A DNA stretch of 64,000 nt from Oscillatoriales cyanobacterium (GTDB lineage: Bacteria > Cyanobacteriota > Cyanobacteriia > Cyanobacteriales > Microcoleaceae), in the NCBI GenBank assembly GCA_004293365.1, contig RDYN01000045.1, forward strand, positions 82,509-146,508. Reading direction: 5' to 3'. The stretch's first letter is position 1, and each line of letters starts with the position of its first letter. The position numbers and the translations under genes are program-made. Below the pieces are notes generated by a model, which saw only the letters and a list, made by a program, of their open reading frames with translations, was not told the DNA's origin and made no database searches. This document shows, piece by piece, positions 40,660-49,108 of this stretch.

Positions 40660-40693
40660 GGAAATGTACGTTAGCATAAAAAAGTACATTTCC
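40660..40693. promoter_or_regulatory. Inverted repeat ahead of ccoN, possible operator
   Basis: GGAAATGTAC (40660-40669) and GTACATTTCC (40684-40693) are perfect 10-bp arms 14 nt apart, about 96 bp upstream of the ccoN ATG. There is no T-tract. A dimeric regulator site or an RNA leader stem are both possible. Confidence 0.5.
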
Positions 40694-40789
40694 TCATATT
40701 GTATACAAAAAGACACATTTTACGTTGTCTTTAGAATTGCATCACTTGTCAACTTTCCTAGGGAAATCATTCCTGTTTTAGTAAACCTT

Positions 40790-42256
40790 ATGACCTTAAC
40801 TCAGACTAATTCAGATAGAACTACCCAAACCAACCTTTTATCTACTCCCAACTCTGGGCCGAATCCCTTCCGCATTCACGCCCTTGAACGTAGCGATCAC
40901 GCGATGCAGGTGTGGCTGTTTTCGGGCTTGTTTTGGCTGACAATTGCAATGATTGTCGGGATAATTGAAGCAGTAAAACTATTTTATCCAGAGTTCTTGC
41001 AAAGCATTCCAGCCCTTGCCTATGGGCGATTGCGTCCAGTTCACGTCAATATCGGTATCTTTGGCTTCATGAGTATGGGATATTTGGGAGCCGCCTTTTA
41101 TATGGTTCCTCGCCTCACTCAAGCCCCATTATTCTCAGAGTCACTGGGTTCATTAACCGCTTGGGGATGGAATTTCAATTTACTCGGTGGTTGTCTGGCG
41201 ATCGTGATGGGTTTCAGCAAAGGCAAAGAATACTCAGAGATTCCGTTTCCGTTTGATATGGGATTTGGTTTGCTAGAAATCGCTGTCGCAGGTAATATCT
41301 TCTCTACCTTTGTGCAGCGGCGCGAACAACGGCTATATGTTTCTTTGTGGTATATTTTGTTGGCGATTATTCCATTCCCTATTTACTACACTTTGGGTAA
41401 TGCGAATCGATTTAGCGGCATCGAAGATGCGATCGTTAACTGGTTCTACAGTCATAATTTGTTCGGCATTTGGTTGACCACTTTGGGATTGGCGACGCTC
41501 TATTATATTGTGCCAAAGCAGGTGAAAAAACCGCTTTACAGTCACACAATTTCCTTTGTGGGTTTCTGGACATTAGCTGCTTTCTATCCCTGGAATGGCG
41601 GGCATCACGTGATTTGGGGGCCTGTACCCATGTGGGTAATGTCTGCGTCGGTTACGGCTTCCTTGGCGATGTTTGTGCCGGTGTTTGCGACGATCGTCAA
41701 TTTCGGCGGCACAGCCCTCGGAGCGCTGTCTGTGCTGAAGACTGACGTGAGCTATCGTTTTAGCATCTTGGCGTACTTGGGATATGCTGGTGCGTCTCTG
41801 TGGGGTAGCTCCTTGGCGATTATGTCCTTCAATGCCAAAATTCATTTTACCTACATGACGATCGCCCACGTGCACTTAGGATTCCTGGGATTTGGGATCG
41901 CTGGATTGGTAGCATTTACCTATTTCTATCTGGAAAAATCCCGCAAACTATCATACTCGCAATCGTTGGCAGAATGGCATTTCTGGCTGACTGTGTTGGG
42001 GATTGTGGCCTACGTTGCTTCAATGGCTGCGATCGGCTTAATCGAAGGTAACGAATGGGAAATGGGAAATTCTCCCACTGGAACCATGATGCTGCGTACA
42101 CCCTACAACATTGTGCGCGCGATCGGCGGCGGTATGTTGTTAATCGGACAAAGCGTGTTTATTTGGAATATTTGGCAAACGCTGACGACATCCCCAGCAT
42201 CTGCTGAACAATCATTATTACCAGAAAATCGTCAATTAGAGGTGGCACAAAAATGA
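40790..42256 (+). CDS. ccoN: cbb3-type cytochrome c oxidase subunit I
   Basis: 488 residues from ATG 40790, about 12 helices. Haem-copper ligands are in CcoN spacing: GRLRPVHVNIGIFGF, WFYSHNLFGIWLT (CuB His), FYPWNGGHHVIWGPVP (His-His), and TIAHVHLGFLGFG (HxH haem ligands). The Tyr six residues before the His pair (Y-P-W-N-G-G-H) matches the His-linked Tyr of cbb3 oxidases, and is absent from nitric oxide reductase NorB. So O2 reduction is favoured over NO reduction. cbb3 enzymes are high-affinity oxidases. The downstream gene overlaps by 4 bp (ATGA). This class is uncommon in cyanobacteria. Confidence 0.88.
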   Translation: MTLTQTNSDRTTQTNLLSTPNSGPNPFRIHALERSDHAMQVWLFSGLFWLTIAMIVGIIEAVKLFYPEFLQSIPALAYGRLRPVHVNIGIFGFMSMGYLGAAFYMVPRLTQAPLFSESLGSLTAWGWNFNLLGGCLAIVMGFSKGKEYSEIPFPFDMGFGLLEIAVAGNIFSTFVQRREQRLYVSLWYILLAIIPFPIYYTLGNANRFSGIEDAIVNWFYSHNLFGIWLTTLGLATLYYIVPKQVKKPLYSHTISFVGFWTLAAFYPWNGGHHVIWGPVPMWVMSASVTASLAMFVPVFATIVNFGGTALGALSVLKTDVSYRFSILAYLGYAGASLWGSSLAIMSFNAKIHFTYMTIAHVHLGFLGFGIAGLVAFTYFYLEKSRKLSYSQSLAEWHFWLTVLGIVAYVASMAAIGLIEGNEWEMGNSPTGTMMLRTPYNIVRAIGGGMLLIGQSVFIWNIWQTLTTSPASAEQSLLPENRQLEVAQK

Positions 42257-42774
42257 GATACATTCGAGTTTTTCCGATTATTATTGGGTTATCCATCTTG
42301 TTTGGATTAGCCTTTAGCGGTTTAGCCGTCGCACCCGCATTTACATCATCGATCACTGTGCCCAGCGTGGGCTTGGTAGCTTACACACCATCGGAATTAA
42401 AAGGGCGACATATTTATACCAGAGAAGGCTGTGTTTACTGTCATTCTCAGCAGGTACGAAGTGTGAAAGCAGATGAAAATTTAGCATCGACGTTCGGGAT
42501 TTCTAAATCTGGTGACTATTATTACGATCGCCCTCACCTTCTAGGAACCGCCCGCCAAGGCCCGGATTTATCCAATGAAGGGCAGATTTGGAGGAGGGAC
42601 ATTGGCGATCCCGCACGGGATTACTTAATCGGACACTTTAAGAATCCGCGTGATTATAACCCAATGTCAATCATGCCCGCCTACAATTACCTATCCGAAC
42701 AAGAACTATCTGATTTAACTGATTACATTCAGTCTTTAGGGGCTTGGAAATCACCAGTAGAATCATCATCATAG
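42253..42774 (+). CDS. ccoO: cbb3-type oxidase monohaem cytochrome c subunit (CcoO-like)
   Basis: 173 residues. One N-terminal transmembrane anchor (FPIIIGLSILFGLAFSGLAVAP) precedes a periplasmic haem c domain. YTREGCVYCHSQQVRSVKADE contains CVYCH and the CcoO-type continuation; RQGPDLSNEGQIWRRDIGDPARDYLIGHFKNP follows, and IMPAYNYLSEQELSDLTDYIQSL carries the axial Met. It passes electrons to subunit I. It is shorter than proteobacterial CcoO (~200+). Its ATG overlaps the ccoN stop. No dihaem CcoP gene is in the operon. Confidence 0.9.
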   Translation: MRYIRVFPIIIGLSILFGLAFSGLAVAPAFTSSITVPSVGLVAYTPSELKGRHIYTREGCVYCHSQQVRSVKADENLASTFGISKSGDYYYDRPHLLGTARQGPDLSNEGQIWRRDIGDPARDYLIGHFKNPRDYNPMSIMPAYNYLSEQELSDLTDYIQSLGAWKSPVESSS

Positions 42775-42784
42775 GTTAAACATC

Positions 42785-43033
42785 ATGTTCAATCAATTCA
42801 TAGTTTATACACTTTTACCATTGCTGACTGCGATCGAGCAAATGACTAAACAAGTAGTCATGCACAGTAGTTGGTTTGGCGTGGGAGACGGTACGGTAGT
42901 GATGTGGTCGCTGGTTTGGGTGCTGCTTCCGATTAGTTTGTTTGTGATTTTTGGTTTGTTGTGGGCTGCTAAAGCAGGGCAATTTCAAGACATTGATGAA
43001 ATTGCTAGACGGCAGCTTGATATAGAAGATTAG
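42785..43033 (+). CDS. CcoS/CcoQ-like small membrane protein
   Basis: 82 residues. An N-terminal hydrophobic stretch (FIVYTLLPLLTAIEQ) is followed by a clear helix (VVMWSLVWVLLPISLFVIFGLLWAAK), then AGQFQDIDEIARRQLDIED. The helix followed by W-A-x-K-x-GQF-x-D resembles CcoS, the maturation factor needed for cofactor insertion into cbb3 oxidase, though CcoS is normally shorter. A CcoQ-like stabilising role is the alternative. It is 10 bp after ccoO and 15 bp before the USP-TerB gene, so in the same operon. Confidence 0.65.
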   Translation: MFNQFIVYTLLPLLTAIEQMTKQVVMHSSWFGVGDGTVVMWSLVWVLLPISLFVIFGLLWAAKAGQFQDIDEIARRQLDIED

Positions 43034-43048
43034 GAGTGAATTGAGAAA

Positions 43049-44458
43049 ATGAAAATTTTAGTCGCCGCTGATATTTCCCCGAATTCGATCGCGATTGTGG
43101 AGTTTTTGAAGGTTTGGTTGAAGGGAAGTCAAGTTCAGGCTCAAATGACGATTCTGCATATCACTGAACCTGAGTTAGATTATGCAGAATCTGCTCCCAG
43201 TCACGAAACTGCACCGAATTCAATGAGTAAAGAAGAACTCAAAGAACTTTTTCATCCGCTAGAATCCCTCTGCGAACTGAATTATGTAATCACGAATGAA
43301 GAGTTTGGGGATAGCATTTTGAAGCGATCGGAAAATGTCGATATGATTGTGATGGGGCGACGCAAGCGAGATCAGTTACAAGAAATGTTGCTGGGTAGTT
43401 TGAGCCAATTTATTCTACACCGCGCCACCTGTCCGCTGTTGATTGTTCCAGAGCCCGATCGAGCAATTGCTCCGGTTTCTGTGCCCAATCCTGAAACTCC
43501 GGTAATCTCGGGCGAAGCCTTGGCTAGGCTGAAAGTCCTGATTTGTATGGCCAAAGCCGATGGTATCTTAAATGAATCGGAAAAAGTGCAACTCCGCTCT
43601 AGTGCGCGAGTGTTTGCGAGGGGGATGATGTGGGATCATTTACTAGATGAATCGATCGATCTATCGGCAGAATTGGCTCAAATTACCACCCCAGTCGAAC
43701 AGGAGCTAACTTACTACACAGCCTATCGTTTGATGGCGGCCAAGGCAGAACCTCATCCGTCTGAAAAGAATATAGTTGAGCAAATTAAAGACACTTTCAA
43801 TTTGGACGCAGCCACAATCGAGCAGTTGCATGAGTTAGTGAATCAAAGCTATACAATTCAAGGAGATAGAGCTATTCAACCGATCAAAGATGTTCAACAA
43901 CGGGCAGAAGTGATCGATCAAAAAATCTTGTATGGTGCGATCGCCACTGCTGTACTAGGAGCATTTCCATCTCCCTTGCTGAGTACCTATACAGAGTCGG
44001 TAGCCCTTGATATTCAGTTCGCTTTGATTTCGGAAGTTGGCGGGCTTTGGGGCTATACGGATCTCGAATCTCAATCGCTATTTGAGGGAATTGTGGGCAG
44101 TTTGGGCTTTGTGTCGGCTTGGCTGACTGCGATCGACATTGCGAAGTTGTTACCGAACCTTGGTACGAATTTAGGGGCGTCTGATGCGTTTATGGCGACT
44201 TGGGCGATCGGCAAAACGATGAATGCTTATTGTGAGAGCGATCGCAAACTGAGCTCTTCAGCGATGCGTCAAATGTTTAAGCAATCCCGAAAAGAAGGGG
44301 AAGCAATCTATCGCAAAAACGAGTGGGCGATTGTGGAGCAACAAAATAGTCACAAGTTCCAAATTAAGAAATTAACTGAGGATTTGAGAGCTAGAAAATT
44401 AGCTTTAGATGATTATAAACGACTGGTTCGACAACAGTTGTTTTCTATTCATAGATAA
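43049..44458 (+). CDS. UspA - TerB-like - DUF697-like fusion protein
   Basis: 469 residues. 1-135: universal stress protein fold, MKILVAADISPNS through VDMIVMGRRKRDQLQEMLLGSLSQFILHRATCPLLIVP, with the ATP-binding GxxxxxxxxG-S region. About 155-285: TerB-type helical domain (LKVLICMAKADGILNESEKVQL, acidic metal-binding D/E pattern). About 290-400: two-helix membrane-like domain (ILYGAIATAVLGAFPSP, FEGIVGSLGFVSAWLTAIDIAKLLP), similar to DUF697 proteins. The C-terminus is a coiled coil. It is the last gene of the oxidase operon, probably a membrane-attached stress or assembly factor; this combination is not one I know as named. Confidence 0.8.
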   Translation: MKILVAADISPNSIAIVEFLKVWLKGSQVQAQMTILHITEPELDYAESAPSHETAPNSMSKEELKELFHPLESLCELNYVITNEEFGDSILKRSENVDMIVMGRRKRDQLQEMLLGSLSQFILHRATCPLLIVPEPDRAIAPVSVPNPETPVISGEALARLKVLICMAKADGILNESEKVQLRSSARVFARGMMWDHLLDESIDLSAELAQITTPVEQELTYYTAYRLMAAKAEPHPSEKNIVEQIKDTFNLDAATIEQLHELVNQSYTIQGDRAIQPIKDVQQRAEVIDQKILYGAIATAVLGAFPSPLLSTYTESVALDIQFALISEVGGLWGYTDLESQSLFEGIVGSLGFVSAWLTAIDIAKLLPNLGTNLGASDAFMATWAIGKTMNAYCESDRKLSSSAMRQMFKQSRKEGEAIYRKNEWAIVEQQNSHKFQIKKLTEDLRARKLALDDYKRLVRQQLFSIHR

Positions 44459-44464
44459 GCATCT

Positions 44465-44579
44465 GTAGCCTTTCTCAGAAACATGAGGTACGTAGTTGGG
44501 CTTGGGCCCTATACGTTTAGTGGTTATATAAGCTGTCAGCCATACCTCATCTTTCTGAGAAAGGCTATATGTATTTCGT
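44465..44579. mobile_element. MITE-like element, copy B
   Basis: 115 bp with 27-bp terminal inverted repeats matching at 25 positions (TGTAGCCTTTCTCAGAAA... and ...TTTCTGAGAAAGGCTATA). The interior is conserved with copy A. TA-flanked ends fit insertion by an IS630/Tc1-type transposase in trans. No ORF. Situated 6 bp after the USP-TerB gene, so it could also serve as terminator. Confidence 0.72.
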
Positions 44580-44647
44580 CGATCGCAAATTACGATATCA
44601 TATGTGATTGCGAGCAACGCAGCAATCCCATTCAACCTTGATGATTT

Positions 44648-45259
44648 TTGAGCGCCTTGAAATACTACAGCCAACATCCTAACGCTTTCTCGATCGACTA
44701 TCTCAACGACTTACGAGGAGCAATTCTCGCCTCACCTTACTTTGCAACCAACAACCTCAACCGCGATTTCATCGGCACAAAAGGCTTTTCCGTAGTGTTT
44801 CAACGTGCCCAAATCGCCGAAGTAGAGGGCCGCTTCCCGTTGTTCAAACCCTATCTAGACCGAGCATTACAGCCGGAATGCAACGCTTTTTACCTCAATC
44901 CCCTGCTGCTGGCTGAAGGTTCCCGCGTCGATCCGCATATCGATCGATCTTTGCGATCGTACTGCAAAACAGTTGAACCTCCCGCCGCCGTCAGCGTTTT
45001 GTACGTACAAGTTCCCCCAAATTTGCAAGGCGGAGAGTTGATACTCCGGCGCAACAAACAGCAAGTCGGACAGATTAAGCCACAAGTCAATTCACTGATC
45101 TATTTTCAAGGAGATTTGACACACTCAGTCAACGCCGTAAAAAGTAGCGGCACTCGCTTAAGTTTGGTTTGCGAACAGTACAGTTTGAGCGCCACAGAAT
45201 TGCAAGATATTCCCGGATTTACAATCGAGTCTCGGGCCGCGAAAACAAAAACTAAGTAA
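44648..45259 (+). CDS. 2-oxoglutarate/Fe(II) oxygenase family protein
   Basis: 203 residues, TTG start (44648; another TTG at 44657). No ATG fits the conserved start. The iron triad is His-x-Asp in RVDPHIDRSL and a distal His in FQGDLTHSVNAV; the 2OG-binding Arg is in GTRLSLVCEQ. PPNLQGGELILRR is typical of prolyl-4-hydroxylase-like members. These enzymes hydroxylate amino acids, peptides or small metabolites with O2 and 2-oxoglutarate; the substrate is unknown. About 70 bp separate it from the MITE-like element. Cytosolic. Confidence 0.85.
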   Translation: MSALKYYSQHPNAFSIDYLNDLRGAILASPYFATNNLNRDFIGTKGFSVVFQRAQIAEVEGRFPLFKPYLDRALQPECNAFYLNPLLLAEGSRVDPHIDRSLRSYCKTVEPPAAVSVLYVQVPPNLQGGELILRRNKQQVGQIKPQVNSLIYFQGDLTHSVNAVKSSGTRLSLVCEQYSLSATELQDIPGFTIESRAAKTKTK

Positions 45260-45344
45260 GCTAGTATGGTGCGTCACCTTTGAACTCTCAATTTATCGAT
45301 CGCATAACGCGCTACTGACATACCCTACAACTGACATCCGTTAC
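45259..45344. repeat. Left direct repeat flanking the RelE-type TA pair
   Basis: AGCTAGTATG...CTGACATACCCTACAACT...CATCCGTTAC is repeated at 46067-46155 at roughly 75 percent identity. A GTTACATCC nonamer tandem follows (to 45368); the same nonamer recurs at 58142. Confidence 0.75.
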
Positions 45345-45468
45345 ATCCGTTACATCCCGTACATTGTACGGAAGAGCCGAACTGCCTTGTGCGCGATCGC
45401 CCCTTTGTTTCAGTTTCGCAGTTTGCTATAATTACTTACACGGGTTTTGATGCTAAGGAAGCAAGTCT

Positions 45469-45720
45469 ATGACTATTGCGATTTCCCTCAGTCCAGAAAT
45501 AGAGGCACTGCTTCGCGAAAAAGCCGATCGACAGGGACAAGATATTAGCGTTGTGGCCGCCCAATTGCTAACTCTGATTTTGGCATCGGAAACACCAGAC
45601 TCCCAAGAAGATATTCAAGCTATCCAGCAGGGTTTGGATGATTTTGATTGCGGACGATTTTGTTCTTTTGACGAGTTTGCTGAATCACAGCGGCGCAAGT
45701 ACAATTTACCAGGCAATTGA
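45469..45720 (+). CDS. Antitoxin of a RelE/ParE-type module
   Basis: 83 residues. MTIAISLSPEIEALLREKADRQGQDISVVAAQLL is a beta-strand followed by two helices, the ribbon-helix-helix-like N-terminus of many antitoxins. The C-terminal part (EDIQAIQQGLDDFDCGRFCSFDEFAESQRRKY) is the flexible toxin-wrapping region. The stop overlaps the toxin start as TGATG. It is expected to repress its own promoter with toxin as co-repressor. A good SD (AAGGAAG) precedes the ATG. Confidence 0.85.
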   Translation: MTIAISLSPEIEALLREKADRQGQDISVVAAQLLTLILASETPDSQEDIQAIQQGLDDFDCGRFCSFDEFAESQRRKYNLPGN

Positions 45721-46064
45721 TGACATATCGCACAGAAATTTCCAGCGTTGCACAAGCAGAAGTTGACAGTATATTTCTGCGGATTTCTCAGGTGATGTCA
45801 CTAGAGAAAGCTAGGGACTGGTATGATGGATTGTTGAAGGAGATCGCATCTCTATCGTCAATGCCAAAACGCTGTCCTTTGGCAAGGAAAAATCAATACT
45901 TTAGTAAGGAAATTCGGCAGCTAATCTACGGTAAAGGACGCAATTCATACCGTATTCTTTTCGCAATTGTAGAAAGTGAAGAGGTGTCCACAGTTCGCAT
46001 CCTCCGCATTCGACACGCTGCACAACAAACTCTTGGCGAGAACCAGGAGTCTGATGAAGGATAA
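45720..46064 (+). CDS. RelE/ParE superfamily toxin
   Basis: 114 residues from ATG 45720. MTYRTEISSVAQAEVDSIFLRI, LSSMPKRCPLARKNQYFSKEIRQLIYGKGRNSYRILFAI and VRILRIRHAAQQTL give the RelE/ParE beta-sheet order, with the late Arg and His positions. RelE members cleave mRNA on the ribosome; ParE members poison gyrase; sequence alone does not choose. It is translationally coupled to the antitoxin. The module sits between two ~86-bp direct repeats. Confidence 0.88.
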   Translation: MTYRTEISSVAQAEVDSIFLRISQVMSLEKARDWYDGLLKEIASLSSMPKRCPLARKNQYFSKEIRQLIYGKGRNSYRILFAIVESEEVSTVRILRIRHAAQQTLGENQESDEG

Positions 46065-46066
46065 TC

Positions 46067-46155
46067 AGCTAGTATGCCACGTCAGTTGTCAAATCTCAAT
46101 TATTGACAAAATAACCCGCTGCTGACATACCCTACAACTTCCATCCTGCCGTTAC
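46067..46155. repeat. Right direct repeat flanking the RelE-type TA pair
   Basis: Partner of 45259-45344. It starts 3 bp after the toxin stop. Both copies share GACATACCCTACAACT without change. Confidence 0.75.
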
Positions 46156-46216
46156 GTGCGATCGCCCCTTCCCCCCTTCGTCCAAAAAACCTAAGATTCT
46201 GTAGCCTAGGATACAT

Positions 46217-46480
46217 TTATTTCCTTAACGATTGTTTACAATTTCCAAGTGTAGATTGTGTACTCTCCATAATTCCCCAAAACCCTAAACAAGTGCGTTG
46301 TTTGGTGGACTGCGATTTATCGATCGTCGAACCATTAAAAACCATAAGTAGTTTTGACCAGAATTCATCGGAATTAACTCGCACAAAATTTTTGAGCTTA
46401 CCAGGGTGAAAATTAGCCAGTAAATCTGTGCAGCGCCGACATCTACGATGTTGACTCAAATTAGCACAGTCTCCAGTCAT
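46217..46480 (-). CDS. Small hypothetical ORF with Cys cluster
   Basis: 87 codons from ATG 46480. MTGDCANLSQHRRCRRCTDLLANF has three Cys and a His, possibly a small zinc knuckle; the rest is not recognisable. No clear SD. It is the only plausible coding signal in the 660-bp gap 46065-46724, and may be a gene remnant or chance. Confidence 0.3.
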   Translation of the reverse strand: MTGDCANLSQHRRCRRCTDLLANFHPGKLKNFVRVNSDEFWSKLLMVFNGSTIDKSQSTKQRTCLGFWGIMESTQSTLGNCKQSLRK

Positions 46481-46724
46481 CTATTTGCTTGCTAATAATC
46501 GAAATCCAACCGCATCTATGGAACACCGGATTCTCACCAACACCCACGGCGAAGAGATTCCGCCTCGCCCCTCCAATCTTTGAGAGGCTGCCAAAAAAGG
46601 CATTCTCCAAAAAGTTAGGTCAGACTAAAAATGTTGGTAAATCCAACATATTCGTCAGCGGTTAGACTTGCCCTAACCTATATTTTTTCACAGCTACTCG
46701 TCCCTAATTCGCATAAAAATAACC

Positions 46725-48899
46725 ATGAGTGGAAACGAATCGCGCATTCAAGCAATTTCTCAAATCGTCAACCGCAAAATAACTCCTGCAAAGCCTCCCA
46801 AGCGGTTAGAAGAAATGTGGGCAACAGACGTGTTTAGTCTGAGCAAAATGCAAGAAAGCTTGCCCAAAAGCATTTTTAAATCAGTAAAAAATACCATTCA
46901 AACCGGGCAAACACTCGATCCTTCCGTAGCCGACGTAGTTGCAGTAGCAATGAAAGATTGGGCTATTTCCAAAGGAGCCCTCTACTACGCCCACGTATTT
47001 TACCCGCTAACCAACAGCACCGCCGAAAAACACGACGGTTTCATCTCAGTCCAAAGCGACGGCTCCGTCATCTCAGAATTTGCAGGTAAACTGCTAGTAC
47101 AAGGCGAACCAGACGGTTCCTCCTTCCCCAACGGCGGCATTCGCTCCACCGCAGCCGCTCGCGGATACACAGCCTGGGATGTCACCAGCCCCGCCTATGT
47201 CATGGAAACAGACAACGGCATGACATTGTGCATTCCCACTGTTTTCATCTCCTGGACAGGCGAAGCCCTAGACAAGAAAACCCCGCTTTTGCGCTCCATT
47301 GCTGCCATGAACAAAGCAGCAACCAGAGTCTTAAAGCTGTTAGGAAATACCGAAGTAGCTCCCGTAAATTCCAGTTGCGGTTCCGAGCAAGAATACTTCC
47401 TAATAGATTCCAACTTCGCCAACAGCCGCCCCGATTTGTTATTAGCAGGTCGCACCCTGTTCGGCAAACCTCCCGCCAAAGGTCAGCAATTTGACGACCA
47501 CTATTTTGGAGCAATTCCAGAGCGCGTTCAAGTCTTCATGCAAGAAGTAGAAGAAAGAATGTACCGCCTGGGCATTCCTGCCAAAACTCGCCACAACGAA
47601 GTAGCACCAGGTCAGTTTGAAATTGCACCAGTTTTTGAAGCAGCAAACGTCGCCAGCGACCACCAACAATTAACCATGACAATTCTCCGCAACACAGCGA
47701 AGAAACATGGTTTTATGTGCTTGCTGCACGAGAAGCCTTTCGCAGGAATCAACGGTTCCGGCAAACACGTCAACTGGTCAGTTGGTAACGCCACCCAAGG
47801 CAACTTATTAGACCCCGGCGATACACCGCACTCCAACATACAGTTCCTAGTTTTCTGCGGCGCTGTAATTCGCGGCGTTCACAAATACGGCCCCTTGTTG
47901 CGCGCGGTAGTTGCAACTGCCAGCAACGACCACCGTTTGGGTGCAAACGAAGCTCCACCAGCAATTATCTCCGTCTATTTGGGTTCCCAATTAGAAGATA
48001 TCTTCGAGCAAATTCGCCAGGGCGGAATTAAGGGTTCTCAAGGTCGCGGAATCATGAATTTAGGCGTAGAAACACTGCCTGTTTTCGTAAAAGATGCCGG
48101 CGACAGAAACCGGACTTCGCCCTTTGCCTTTACAGGAAACCGCTTTGAATTCCGTGCAGTAGGTTCGGGTCAATCTGTTTCCGGGCCGCTGGTGGCAATG
48201 AATACAATTCTTGCCGATTCTTTGGACTGGGTTGCTAACAAATTAGAAAGCGATTTGGCTAAGGGAACTGACCTGAATGCAGCCATCCAAACACTCTTGA
48301 AAGAAGTGATGGACGAGCACGGCGCTGTGGTATTTGGTGGCAACGGCTATTCTGAAGAATGGCACAAAATGGCTGTTGAAGAACGCGGTTTAGCTAACTT
48401 GCGGACTACGGCAGATGCTTTGCCGGTCTTGAAGGCAGAATACATTGAGGACTTGTTTGAAAAGACAGGTGTTCTCACTCCGGTTGAATTGGAAAGCCGT
48501 TTTGATGTGTATGCAGAGCAGTATTTGCTGGCAATTGAAGTCGAAGCAAAACTGGTAGGAAGCATTGCCAAAACAATGATTTATCCAGCAGCGGTGAGAT
48601 ATTTGTCGGATATTTCTAACACAATTGCTGGCTTGAAAGAGATTGGCATTGAATTAGAAAAGGCAACGGCTCAAAAAGTCGCGACGCTGGTTAAGTCGAT
48701 GATGGATACTGCGAGCAAGTTGAGTGATGCTTTGAGCAAGCACGATTTTGCTTCGACTGAAGAGCATATGCAGTATGCTTCGCAAACAATTCGTCCTTTG
48801 ATGGATGAGGTTCGTCAGTATGCTGATGCTTTGGAAGCTGAAGTGGCTGATGATTTGTGGCCGCTGCCTACTTATCAAGAAATGCTGTTTGTTAAGTAA
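46725..48899 (+). CDS. glnN: Glutamine synthetase type III
   Basis: 724 residues, the length expected for GSIII and far above GSI (~470). [19 protein letters not shown] is the type III signature. [12 protein letters not shown] holds metal Glu residues; [19 protein letters not shown] and [13 protein letters not shown] match the metal/glutamate site. [12 protein letters not shown], with Arg and Glu, corresponds to the NRxxxRR region. It makes glutamine from glutamate, ammonia and ATP. In cyanobacteria glnN is often NtcA-controlled and rises under nitrogen shortage; I do not see a clear GTA-N8-TAC box. A terminator follows at 48925. Confidence 0.96.
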   Translation: MSGNESRIQAISQIVNRKITPAKPPKRLEEMWATDVFSLSKMQESLPKSIFKSVKNTIQTGQTLDPSVADVVAVAMKDWAISKGALYYAHVFYPLTNSTAEKHDGFISVQSDGSVISEFAGKLLVQGEPDGSSFPNGGIRSTAAARGYTAWDVTSPAYVMETDNGMTLCIPTVFISWTGEALDKKTPLLRSIAAMNKAATRVLKLLGNTEVAPVNSSCGSEQEYFLIDSNFANSRPDLLLAGRTLFGKPPAKGQQFDDHYFGAIPERVQVFMQEVEERMYRLGIPAKTRHNEVAPGQFEIAPVFEAANVASDHQQLTMTILRNTAKKHGFMCLLHEKPFAGINGSGKHVNWSVGNATQGNLLDPGDTPHSNIQFLVFCGAVIRGVHKYGPLLRAVVATASNDHRLGANEAPPAIISVYLGSQLEDIFEQIRQGGIKGSQGRGIMNLGVETLPVFVKDAGDRNRTSPFAFTGNRFEFRAVGSGQSVSGPLVAMNTILADSLDWVANKLESDLAKGTDLNAAIQTLLKEVMDEHGAVVFGGNGYSEEWHKMAVEERGLANLRTTADALPVLKAEYIEDLFEKTGVLTPVELESRFDVYAEQYLLAIEVEAKLVGSIAKTMIYPAAVRYLSDISNTIAGLKEIGIELEKATAQKVATLVKSMMDTASKLSDALSKHDFASTEEHMQYASQTIRPLMDEVRQYADALEAEVADDLWPLPTYQEMLFVK

Positions 48900-48924
48900 T
48901 CGCAAATTGAGTTAATTTCTGTAG

Positions 48925-48954
48925 GGACGCGGCAGTGCCGTGTCCTTATTTTTT
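48925..48954 (+). terminator. Intrinsic terminator of glnN
   Basis: GGACGCGGCA-G-TGCCGTGTCC (one G-T pair) followed by TTATTTTTT, 26 nt after the glnN stop. Confidence 0.8.
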
Positions 48955-48982
48955 GTGTCCATTCCTGGATGCAACTGTCACA

Positions 48983-49048
48983 GGTACGTTGTTGCACTTG
49001 GGCGCTCTTTATATAATAGAAAAGAGCGCCCAAGCGCAACAACATACC
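48983..49048. repeat. 28-bp-arm inverted repeat with 10-nt loop
   Basis: GTTGTTGCACTTGGGCGCTC TTT (48988-49010) pairs with AAAGAGCGCCCAAGCGCAAC AAC (49021-49043), one mismatch. Arms extend outward through GGTAC/ATACC. The loop is ATATAATAGA. Stability far beyond a normal terminator and no T-run suggest a mobile palindrome or an RNA processing site. Confidence 0.8.
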
Positions 49049-49108
49049 TAAATACCTATTTTTTTGTGAATGGGTTACGCTTGAAGAGTTATAGAAGGTT
49101 AAATCGCT

